Source: Cylindrobasidium torrendii FP15055 ss-10 (Eukaryota; Basidiomycota; Agaricomycetes; Agaricales; Physalacriaceae). Taken from it: 64,000 nt of DNA. Positions within the stretch are counted from its first letter, which is position 1. Every line of letters begins with the position of its first letter. Where the stretch lies: NCBI GenBank assembly GCA_000934385.1, contig KN880459.1, positions 111,781 to 175,780 on the forward strand. Reading direction: 5' to 3'. Below, piece by piece: positions 55,031-64,000 of the stretch. The position numbers and the translations under genes are program-made. The notes below the pieces were generated by a model, which was not told the origin of the DNA, did not search any database, and saw only the letters and a program-made list of their open reading frames with translations.

Positions 55031-58000
55031 TGATGCTGAGGTGGGTGGGCAGAGTGGATTGGGGAACTGCGGTCATCTTGCTGCCTATATATAAAGGAAC
55101 AGCCATGGCTGTCTGACACAGAGCCCGAGGGAGAATATTAGCCAACACGAATGACTCGTCACTTTTACCCGATCCGGACTCTGCCCGATCCGTAGGGTTG
55201 CCGCGGTTTGCTCCATCCGGAGTCAACTTGGTCATTCTCTCGGCTCGTGCCTATCCATTCCAAGAAAAAAAAAAAATGAGAAACGGAATTCCGATCTGCC
55301 GTGCCCATGTCGTCCTCTGTGACCCAAAATCGGCTCGTCGGGGGGAGTGTGTCCAACCCCCCTCCGCGTAATCGATAGCACTAACATCGACCCCCTCTTC
55401 TTCGTCTTCATTCCCCCAAGACATTTCAACAGACATCTATCATAGATACAGCCCATCGTCTGGTTCACATCAACAATGGCCGCAGACAGCCCGCTGTCCG
55501 TCACGAATCATCCGAGTCGTCCTCTGTTTTCGGAACCTTCTACGGCGCCGCGATGGCGCGCTTGAACCGAGTTTATTTTCTTACTGTTCATGCTGAATCG
55601 GCGCTGTCATATCCCTAGCAGCCTGACTCACAAATTACAATCTATCGGTTCAATTCCACTGCTTACCAACTAGATGACCGAGACAATGGCACAGTTTCCA
55701 TTTTCACCCCTTCTCTCGTTTCCATTTGTCAATTATCCGCCTTCTATCTCACCTCTGTTCGTATCTCTCTTTCTGAACGCTTTGATTCCTCGGGGGAGTA
55801 GACATGTACGAGGACGCTACCTCGCACACACTCCTACCCGGTCCCTTTCTGGGACATATTCGTACTCTTCCCCTCGGGGCGCGCACGTATCCTCGTAGTT
55901 AAAAAGCCTCAGGTTCAGGTCTGATGTTTCCTCCCCTCAAAACTGTTCAGCTAGTCAAATTCACGGTCAGTCCCTCCCCCAACAAGGGTACCTCCTCCTC
56001 CTCCTCGTACTTCTCTAGATAGGCTGCGAGTCGGCCTCTAGACTACGGTGCATTCCACTTTCACCTGACATTACTCGCAGCCATCTCGAGCTTATCTTCA
56101 TCATATTCGGATAGATGTGTTCAAAATCCCTTCACTTCATGTCACATTCAGCCCGACTCGCATCACCGCCGTTTCCTGTCCTACCGAACGGACGAGCACG
56201 GCTCGGAGCCTTGTGTAGTATAACCACTTCTCTCTTCATTCGATCCTTCGACCCGTGCCAAGTTTGCGTAATGCTAAACGACTTGTTCATTGTTCGAATT
56301 CCTGTCGATTTAACCTTATATAATTGACCCACTTCATTGTTCTCTCGGATGGCATTGTTCTTTACATATGCACGGCTGTATTCCTCCTGCTCACGCTTAA
56401 ACTCGTATTGTTCTCTTCGCGCCTAGGAATCCTTCCCTCAATTTAGTTTGTTCCCGACGCCGCCGCACCGTAAGTACTGCAAGCTGATTGATTGGGCGCC
56501 CATTGTCCTACGCACTGGGGTTACGCATTATTGCGTTTGATTGTCTGTCATCCGTCGCTGCCTGAGCTCACTAATACTATCGCGCCATCTTGCATGTTGC
56601 GTGTTTGCATTGTTTTTCGACTTGACTGATATCTCGCCTGCTTTCCCGGCGAGGCTTCACGGTGCCCCGGGATTAGCATGATTAGAGATGGGATGGGCCG
56701 AGATTACTGACAGAGAACAAAGGATATTCGGCATCGTGCTAGCGCGTGGCCCATCGTGGCTGCGATTGATCTTGCTCAACGCGGACGCGTCGGTCTAGGT
56801 CCCCAACTGCCCAGACCCTCTCTCTACCTTTCCATCTTTAAACGTCGACCATAATGCAATCTGCATTTTCCTGGAGCCAGATTGAGGCCCTCGACTCTGA
56901 GAAGCACGTTCGACGATCTGCGCGGTATGCAGATTGGATTTCCATTGCGCCCAGATGCTCGAGCGAGGCGCATAGTCTACGCCGCAGGGCTATCTATCTC
57001 TACCCACCTATTCTTCAATCTCAGTCCTTGATAGATTGCCCGCATTAGTAGACGCTGAGTATGTATAACACCAAATCGAGTGGCCTGGCCGTTCGGCCGC
57101 TACAGTCGGACGGCTGCCGGCGGGATGATGCCGACTCACTTCATCGTGTGTGTGTGAGCTTGTCGAGTCATGTTTGCGCACACACACACGAACGACTCAG
57201 GCTTCGCATGTCGTATTCACTGTTGACACACACTCACTCAGGATATCTGCGTCTCATGATGTTGAGCGCTGGTCCTCTACCGCGAGGCTGTGTCCAGCAA
57301 CGCCCCCAGGTCGTTCGCTCTCGCTCGGCGGCCAAAATCCGTAGCAACTGGGCGCAGCGCCGCGCACGACGGGATGGCTTACATACCCGCTTGACCTCGG
57401 CAGCCCAGCTCAGCTGCGGCTAAAGCAGTGTCACGTTCGTGCCCTGTATGACTCCGGAAGGACTCCGGCGTCCACGTCTGCCTCAGGCTCACACAGACTC
57501 CGGGATGGATGCCTACCCCAGCAGAAGAATCTTAGCACTGTATTCAGGGGAGGAGGGGGTGATATCGGATTATGCAGACCTACGTGCGCACAGCTGGCAG
57601 ACACGCACCAACGATATCGATTGACGATGAGCACGCTCTCTTTGATACCATCCCTTACGAAGTCGCGGACTCACACAGTGGGCTTCGGGAACACCAGGGT
57701 ACATTCACCCACCCGTGTTGTGGCCCACAGTCTCCCCGATTCCTATTCTTGCCGTCGATGCCGGTTATACTATGTGCTCAGGGCTAAACGCAAAAAAGTC
57801 ATGAGAGGGTTCACTCTATCGTTCGTCGTATGTTTGGAAATCGGCGGACGCGTTGACCATGTTCCGGCCCACCTGGGGCCCCGCAAGAACCCAGCAGTAC
57901 CGACAAGCCGTGCAAACACGAACTTCCCAGAAGTAGCGACGACTTTGAAGGGGCGCTGTTGACTCCATCCATGAAAGTTCTGAATCCGCATAGGTCGAAC

Positions 58001-58281
58001 GGTTGGCTCCTTCCCAGCCGTCCGATGGGGGCCACGCATTTGTCAGTCCATATGAGCGTTCCTTGCAACACCAGCATAGTAAATCAAGGAAAGAAACATG
58101 CAATACACGCAAAACAGATGACAAACGGTGGCGTACCACTTCCCGCAACGACAGTGTTTACGCCTCGGAACCAACCACGCCCTCTATCGATGTGACCCCG
58201 TTCACTAGCGCTATCGCACCTCGCCAGCGCCTGACCGCCCCAAAGACCGAATCGAGGGGCCGCGCGATAGCTGAAGTGCTC
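55031..58281. other. Gene-poor stretch, about 3.25 kb
   Basis: Between the start of the cyclin gene and the stop of the AT-hook gene, both on minus. The first part (55.0-56.4 kb) has CT-rich strands, an A13 run near 55265 and CTCCTCCTC repeats near 55990, as in long fungal promoters or 5' leaders. The rest has many short open frames in all frames with no motif. No tRNA; a T-loop-like GGTTCAATTCC near 55647 has no matching stem. Confidence 0.4.
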
Positions 58282-59565
58282 TTAGTTTGAATCCTGCGGC
58301 TGCACCTTGGGTCGCGTCTTGCTACCTTTGGGTCGTCCGCGAGGCCGTTTGCCTGGTTCGCCATTGAGACGTTTCTCAGTGAGGAATCTACAAATGCGTT
58401 AGCCTTTCCGCGTCCCGGTAAGCTCGGTTGTGAGAATTTGGGAGTTTTAGAAAAAGTGAATGTCGACGGGAAAACGGCGTCCATGTAGTAAAATGGCTCT
58501 GCGTGCGGGAACGGATCGCGGGGAAATAAGCATGAGCAATGTAAATGGGAGGCGGGAGGTTGGAACGAGGTGAATGCAAACGCGGCTCATGAAAATCTTT
58601 CGAACAATTCATCAACGTAAGCGAGCCATGCTAATCATATGAGGTTGTTTGTTCAAGGTGTTGACACAAGCAGAAGTTGATGCCGGCGGAATGGAACTAA
58701 ACGACCGAGCAGTCTCACAGATCACAGCAAAGAACAACATCTCACAGGGAGAGAGTAGAAATGGACAAACGTACTGTGAAGACCTCTCATCCAAAGTGCT
58801 CTGAACACTTGGGAGTGGCGGCTGTTTCAATTCTGCGCGAAGTCGGTCGACCTCTCGCCTGGCTTGGTTGTATTCGCCGTTTTCAATGCGAGTTATCCTC
58901 TCGCGGAGGTCCGTGCATCTAGCGTAAACTTGAATGAATATGTATGGAAGAACGTTCGAGGAGCCAACATACTCGTGTTCAATTGTGGCTTGGAGAAGAT
59001 CAGCCTGTTGTCATTCGATGAGCAGCTAGTATAGATGGACTGGACTGGCTGGAGTACCTTGTCTCGATCTTCGTTTACCTCGTAATATCGTTAGATAGGC
59101 TGATGAAAAGGCAATTAGATGGACCTGTGCATACCTGGCGTAAACAAGTGAGAAGCCGCTGGCGCTCGCTGTCTAGTCTGGACTTCATCATCAGTGGGAG
59201 TAAAGACGAGTACACGATTTGAACACCCACTTATTCTTTTGCTCTTTAATGTCCTGAATAGATTTTGCCTTTTGCTCCAGCGATGCATGTGCAGCGAGTA
59301 TATGAGCAGTCTGGAGTTGAAGGGTGAGTGCGTGTTTCCTGTTGCTGAATCAGAAAGTTCCGGAGCAGTAGTTCAATATCTACTTGAGCTCTGCGGTCTT
59401 GGCCAAATCGACGAGGCTTTTGGTCCAGTCACCGACAGCGACGACTGGCTGGCGTGACGAAGACGCGGTGGGTTGCTCTGACTGCGGTGGAGGCGGCGGA
59501 GGATGTTGAGGCGGGGCGCCCGGCGGCCCAGTGTACTGTACGAACTGTCTCTGATGGTTTGCCAT
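58282..59565 (-). CDS. Coiled-coil protein with C-terminal AT-hook
   Basis: Seven exons: 59565-59384, 59338-59231, 59177-59135, 59078-59058, 59004-58973, 58918-58775 and 58387-58282, total 211 residues. The N-terminus is Pro-rich (GAPPQHPPPPPPQSEQP) followed by DWTKSLVDLAKTAELKKHAL. A continuous coiled coil follows (about residues 60-150), for example SLEQKAKSIQDIKEQKNKLD and LLTCLRQVNEDRDKADLLQA. The C-terminus carries KRPRGRPKGSK, an AT-hook for minor-groove DNA binding. The pattern looks like a conserved basidiomycete nuclear protein, but I cannot name it. The last intron (387 bases) is much longer than the others (about 45-60). It diverges from NAA20 with 310 bases between start codons. 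Confidence 0.75.
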
Positions 59566-59875
59566 TTTTCGATCTGGGGTGAAAGACAAAGTACAGGGTG
59601 ACTGGGGTCTCGAAGGCTTAACCAGGGGTGTTCGAAGTCCTTGATCTCTGTGTGGCGCAGATGCAATATTATCCCCAGAAATGATTTCGAGAAATACGGC
59701 GGGTGGACAACGACAAGGACGTGGTGTTTGGACAAGAAGTTTGGCACTCATTAAACGCAATCTTCGGATCGGGCTCGGATCAGAACAGCAGGCGTCTCCG
59801 AGTCCGACGTTCCGTGCCGATCACCGAATTTCCGGCTTTCGACCATCACTCTCTTCGCGTCCAACACGTTCCACG
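59566..59875. promoter_or_regulatory. Divergent promoter region between AT-hook gene and NAA20
   Basis: 310 bases between two start codons pointing away from each other. No TATA box, consistent with housekeeping promoters. No other feature recognised. Confidence 0.45.
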
Positions 59876-60627
59876 ATGAGCATCCTTCGGTCCTTCAAAG
59901 CGTGTGACATGTTCACCTTCAACAATGTGTAAGTTCTAATCCCAGGTTTATCTGCTTCTTTTGACCAGTGTAAAGTAACCTTGACGTCTGGACGGAGACG
60001 GTAAGAACGCGTGTATACCCAATGCACCATCAACTCAACCAGTCCAGTACTCCCCCGGATTCTACCTTGGATATCTCTCGCGCTGGCCAGACCTCTGCAG
60101 CGTACAAGAATCGCCTACCGGGACCATGATGGGCTACGGTCAGTCCGACCTCCATGCTCGCCCCGCCTCGTGCATAACTGACATCTCTTCCCAGTCATCG
60201 GCAAAGCCGAAGGTCAAGGCTCCGAGTGGCACGGCCATGTCACCGCTATCTCTGTTGCGCCTGAATATCGTCGGCTGTCTCTCGCACGCAAAATGATGGG
60301 TCTTCTCGAATTTGTCTCCGACCAAAATTACCGCGGCTTCTTCGTCGACCTCTACGTTCGCTGTACAAATCAAGTTGCAATAGAGCTCTACGAAGGCTTG
60401 GGGTATAGTGTGTATAGGCGGGTACGGGAGTACTATGGCAGTTTAGGATTAGGAAAAGGCAGCAAGGACGAGGAAGACGCGTTTGGTGAGTGTAGTTCGT
60501 CTCAACTGCCGCATGGTTCTAACTATCCTCTCTAGACATGCGCAAACCTCTCTCCCGAGATCCTGGACGTCGCTCTGTCCGTTCAAACGGACGCGATATC
60601 CATGTCAGTGCACACGATGTATCATGA
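59876..60627 (+). CDS. NAA20: NatB catalytic subunit Naa20 (Nat3), N-terminal acetyltransferase
   Basis: It acetylates nascent proteins starting Met-Asp, Met-Glu, Met-Asn or Met-Gln, together with the auxiliary subunit Naa25. GNAT fold: MSILRSFKACDMFTFNNVNL, DVWTETYSPGFYLGYLSRWP, the acetyl-CoA region HVTAISVAPEYRRLSLARKM, GFFVDLYVRCTNQVAIELYE and GYSVYRRVREYYGS. It ends with the conserved DMRKPLSRD block and a basic tail. Five exons; intron 2 must end at GTCCAG to give TETYSPGF, matching the family TETYG-PFYL. Length is close to other Naa20 proteins. All motifs are intact. Confidence 0.96.
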
Positions 60628-61302
60628 CCGATTTGACACCGAATACAACGCTTGCTGCATCTTCGCCTCAGGCGCAAGACTAACTTTCTCCGTTCCCGAA
60701 GGAAGCGCTGAGCTTGGCTCTAGTCAGCTCGACCACCCAATTGGTATGCCAGTACCAAGTTCACGCAGCTTGAGGTCAGAGAAACGAATTGCCGTGCTCG
60801 ACAATCGCTGTCGCGGTGTATGTTTGTTAAGCTGATATAGCACAAGCCCATGCTAGGGCTGGTGCACGATTTGCATTCAGTCTCATGTAGCCCTTACTGC
60901 TCTCCGTACTACGTCCCCAACGACTGTTAGTATTACATTCTGCACTGGCTCACGGTGGGTGTGGTCATTAGCGTAAGTGCTGTCCATCTACTCATACCCA
61001 CAACAATTCACTATGTATGCTTCTTGGCTGCAACGGTCTGTTTTTGACTAGATGTAAATGCCGTAGCCCATGCATATTATCAGAACCAAGCAGTAACATT
61101 TTCTGCGTCCTTACTGGTCAAAACGCGGTCACGTGGGGCGTTTGCCATTCGTTTACGAGTGCTACCCTATGGCTTTTCGTCTCTCGTCCACCGATTCGAA
61201 AAACAATCGATCATTCTATTGGATATTGGGGCGTCTCAAAGCAAATGCAATTCGAACTATCCCTATATTCGTGAGGACAAAGATTTCCGAAAAGGTGTGT
61301 TC
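60628..61302. other. Convergent intergenic region
   Basis: Between the stops of NAA20 (plus) and the Thr/Ser-rich membrane protein (minus). No gene, RNA or repeat recognised. Confidence 0.4.
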
Positions 61303-62957
61303 TCAAATCGCATGGTACGCAGGCGGGGGCATCTCATCCTGCCCACTAGGCCCAGCGCCATCCTCCCTCTCATCCTCCTCGTACGGCCTGTTCTTTTCCA
61401 CCGGATAAGCCCGTGACGCAATCCTCTCATCCAGAGAAACACTCGAAGGGTTATCCAGTACATCGTCAGGCCCTTGGTTGATGACAGTCAAGCGCCGCCT
61501 GGCTTGCACTGGCACCCCAAACCCAAAGTAGCCGCCATCGGATTCGCTGCTCACAGCCTCCGCCGACGTCGGCGGCGTGCGATACGCATCAGACGACGAC
61601 GACGACTGTGTAGTGTAGTGTTCGGCATACGACGAATGTCGAGTATACTGCCCAGCAGAGGGCACGCCGGTGTAATGTTCAGCGTACGAGTTTCTGGTAT
61701 GTCCATGCGAGCTGTTGCTGTAATTTCCGTACGAAGAACTGCGCCGCGTCGTCGGGGGCATCCCTGCAGCTACGGCTACAGCTGCAGGAAGACGGGAGAG
61801 CGGAGACATCGCGTTCGGATGGACGACGCCTCCTGGGATGTGCATTGGGGTGATGTCCGCCGCCGAGGGCGGGCTGCCGGTGGACCTTGGGATAGTCCTA
61901 TTCGCAGAACCAACGTTCTGAGCCGGTGCGCCTGTCGCTGCAGCCGATGCGAGCTCTGCCTTGCCGAAGTAATCGTCCGTGGTGCCATGGTAGTGCGGAT
62001 TGTGCGCGACCTGCACCATGTTGCTGGGGTATGTAGGCTTAATGGTATTCGCTGTGTCGGGTCCACCTGCGCATATTATGTCAACACAACGCACAAGGCG
62101 CCTTGGCGGATGGAGTATCTCGTACCATGATGTCCCAGCACACTCTCATCGTATCCGTCGAAAATGTCATCCCAACGCCGCTGGCGCTTCTTTCTAGCAT
62201 GACAGTCAATCTCCGACACACATCAGGAAGAAGAAGAGGGAACGCACATGCAATACCAGATTAGGATCCCGACCATTGCCAGAGCTAGAAGACCACCGAC
62301 GACTCCTCCGACAACCGCACCAATAGGCGTACTACTGCCCTCAGCCTGCGAATCCATGTTGGTGTTCGTGAGAGCGGGGGAAGTGGGTGTCGAGGTGACG
62401 GTGATAACTCTCGTTGAGCCATCTGGGAGCGTAGTGACCTCGACAGATGTTACTGTAGTCAATGCGGGTTGCGTCTGAGATTGAGCTGTCGGCTTGAAGG
62501 TCGTTGTGGAGGTTACAAACACGAGGGTGGGGGATATAGAGCTCGTCGTGGGCGTTATGGTCGTGACTGGGGGCTCCGAGACAGAAACTCGAGGAGGGTC
62601 GGAGCAGATGGTCGTGTACGATGTGCTGAAGGAAGTCGTGTACGGGACATCACTGTAAATTGGTACGGATACGACTGACGTCCGCGTCGCTAGAGGCACA
62701 ATCAGTAATGCGGGGGCAAAATTTATCGCCAATAGGGGGATGGGCGGCAGTGTTAGGGATCACTTGCACCACTCACCATAAAGTGTGGAATAATCGGTGG
62801 TACAATTCGAGCCTGCCGTGAGACAATCGCTCAGAATCGTCGACGTCGCCGTGGGTACGGTCTCAATCGAGCTCGAGATTGAAGTGGAGACAATGCTTTG
62901 GGTGGCCAGGACAGTGGAGGTCGTCCCGACAGCATAAGGTGTGCAGTTGTCCGACAT
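61303..62957 (-). CDS. Thr/Ser-rich single-pass membrane protein (mucin-like)
   Basis: Four exons. The N-terminus (MSDNCTPYAVGTTSTVLATQ) has no clear signal peptide. An ectodomain of about 200 residues is rich in Thr, Ser and Val with four Cys, likely heavily O-glycosylated. One membrane span follows, GAVVGGVVGGLLALAMVGIL with IWYC, then a basic stop-transfer IKKRQRRWDD. The cytosolic tail of about 290 residues is rich in Pro, Ser, Tyr and His and contains the hexamer YAEHYT twice about 20 residues apart (SYAEHYTG, SYAEHYTT), and an acidic end EEDEREDGAGPSG. Fungal cell-wall stress sensors share this plan, but no WSC or other named domain is present. A TATA box and a palindrome array lie upstream. 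Confidence 0.8.
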
Positions 62958-63054
62958 TTCTTGAGCAGATACTGCTGAGCGGAGGGAACACTGCCGCCCT
63001 CGCCCACTGACGGCGGTGGAGAGTGAGAAAGTGTCGCAGAAATGGATTGTGTAT

Positions 63055-63062
63055 CTTTTATA
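63055..63062 (-). promoter_or_regulatory. TATA box of the mucin-like gene
   Basis: TATAAAAG on the minus strand, about 98 bases upstream of the start codon at 62957. Confidence 0.6.
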
Positions 63063-63276
63063 TGCAGCCACAACCTGTCACCCGCACGAAGCTCCTTTTT
63101 GCCGCTAAGACCAGGCTGAGACCACAGGAAAACATAATCGCATATTGGCAGTAGCATCTCGTTGAACTGGTGGTCGAACGTGTGGGTATACCAGAGCCTG
63201 CAGGTTCGGCTGGACGGTGCACAGCGACGATGAAGGGAAAGACGAGCCTCGGGATAGTGTTGCGGCAAGACCAGAC

Positions 63277-63362
63277 CGTCTCGAGTCAAGTCCGTCTTAA
63301 GACGCTCAAAAAGGCAGGTGGCGCCGTCTCGAGACGTCTTTAGTCGAGGTCGTCTTAAGACG
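63277..63362. repeat. Cluster of 12-base palindromes CGTCTNNAGACG type
   Basis: CGTCTTAAGACG, a perfect palindrome, occurs at 63293-63304 and 63351-63362. CGTCTCGAGACG, a sibling palindrome differing only in the centre, is at 63325-63336. A partial copy CGTCTCGAG is at 63277-63285. They lie 320-405 bases upstream of the mucin-like start codon. Each half is CGTCT. Possible binding sites for a homodimeric regulator, or the remnant of a small inverted-repeat element. Confidence 0.6.
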
Positions 63363-64000
63363 CATACGTCATATCTCGGCTGCATGGCCCGTATCCGCCT
63401 CAGCATCGTGTCCCAGTTCGAGCCCTGTACGAGCACGTTAACTTTGATTGAACTCACTCATCGACACTCGCAGGAAATTGAAAAGCCCATCTCTACGCTA
63501 CTCACAATGGTATGGGGCAATTCTCTCTTCGAAGGCTCAGCGGCCTGCGCGCGTAGACAAAAGAAACGCTTAAAAAGTTCGGTGCTATGTACAAAAGGTC
63601 TCATTTGAAGGCACCCGCGCGCGCAAAGTGCTCTTAGACGTATTTTCCAGAACAAGGCGCTTGGTCGAAGTCATCGGCTACCCAAAATCTTCGGCTTTTC
63701 TTTGTCCTGTTCTCCTGGATTATGTGAATAGTACAAGGCTTTCAATGACAACTTGGTATTTCTCTCGACTCACAGGTGCACCCACTGGCAGCTCGAGGTC
63801 ATTTGGTGCGCTGTGGACTATTAATGTATGCCAACTGTACACTATCTATTGCCTGAAATGAACCTCATATCCCCTCTCGCGTATCCCCCTGGCTCGTAAC
63901 TTGAGTGCCGCTTTGACCATTTTCAAACCATTTTCCTCATCCTTTGTCATGGTCTGCTTCTCGTTACGGGCAGACATATCCCTTCTAGAGCCCAGCACGT

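Larger units (their letters stand above)
62958..64000. other. Promoter of the mucin-like gene and window end
   Basis: It contains a TATA box and a cluster of palindromes, both listed separately. From 63.4 kb to the end I see no coding pattern; a gene may begin beyond the window. Confidence 0.4.

Noticed and set aside
55640..55665. T-loop-like string GGTTCAATTCC, possible tRNA
   Set aside because: The flanking bases do not form a five-pair T stem and there is no A-box or anticodon arm upstream.
59345..59383. Later acceptor (AACTCCAG) for exon 2 of the AT-hook gene
   Set aside because: It leaves the frame wrong; the CAACAG acceptor at 59339-59340 restores LKKHALTLQLQTAHILAAHA.
63405..63430. 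AGTTCGAGCCCTG, another B-box-like string
   Set aside because: The stem mismatches at the second and third pairs; no cloverleaf can be drawn.
1..64000. Transposons, CRISPR arrays, biosynthetic cluster or viral insertions
   Set aside because: No transposase, reverse transcriptase, regularly spaced repeats, backbone synthase or viral gene was seen; the lone O-methyltransferase has no biosynthetic neighbours.

Overview
The window is nuclear DNA of a filamentous fungus, most likely a basidiomycete of the Agaricomycetes (genus not resolvable by reading). The signs are dense genes on both strands, many 40-60 base GT-AG introns, very small exons, Ser/Thr-rich wall and membrane proteins, plant-cell-wall hydrolases, a small thaumatin-like protein and a fungal Cdc10-type septin. 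I reconstructed 25 protein genes by joining exons across splice sites and checking reading frame and family motifs. I found no rRNA or convincing tRNA gene, no transposon and no CRISPR array.

Layout. 1-5.2 kb: tail of a secreted Ser/Thr-rich protein, a coiled-coil protein, septin Cdc10 and a membrane SH3 protein (the last three on minus). 6.1-13.0 kb: an RNA-biology block with an SRP40/Nopp140-type nucleolar phosphoprotein, a TilS-like tRNA-lysidine synthase and a CwfJ/Drn1-type splicing factor; the last two diverge with 47 bases between start codons. 13.3-16.9 kb: secreted class 3 lipase and a GPI-anchored 5'-nucleotidase. 18.1-21.4 kb: a small unknown membrane protein and the ER chaperone BiP/Kar2, with UPR-type ACGTGG elements upstream. 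22.0-25.3 kb: membrane family 2 glycosyltransferase. 26.4-28.5 kb: ribosome biogenesis factor Noc4. 29.1-34.7 kb: two co-oriented carbohydrate enzymes, a GH31 alpha-xylosidase and a secreted expansin-like (DPBB) domain fused to a GH16 glucanase. 35.3-41.3 kb: USP10/Ubp3 deubiquitinase and a Pns1/CTL transporter. 41.8-47.2 kb: thaumatin-like protein, an unknown protein and an O-methyltransferase. 47.9-51.4 kb: the NMD helicase Upf1. 54.0-55.0 kb: Pho85-type cyclin. 58.3-63.0 kb: coiled-coil/AT-hook protein, NatB subunit Naa20 and a Thr/Ser-rich single-pass membrane protein. Two larger gene-poor stretches (51.4-54.0 and 55.0-58.3 kb) contain nothing I can name.

How the genes relate. Most are unrelated housekeeping genes, as is normal in fungi. 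The clearest functional grouping is the GH31/DPBB-GH16 pair, which fits breakdown of plant or fungal wall glucans; the space between them holds four copies of an 8-base motif. Several RNA-processing genes show notable splicing architecture: a run of symmetric phase-1 exons in the SRP40 gene, stop-free 3n introns in UPF1 and TilS, and apparent GC-AG introns in NOC4 and GH31. All exon joins are readings by eye and need transcript support.
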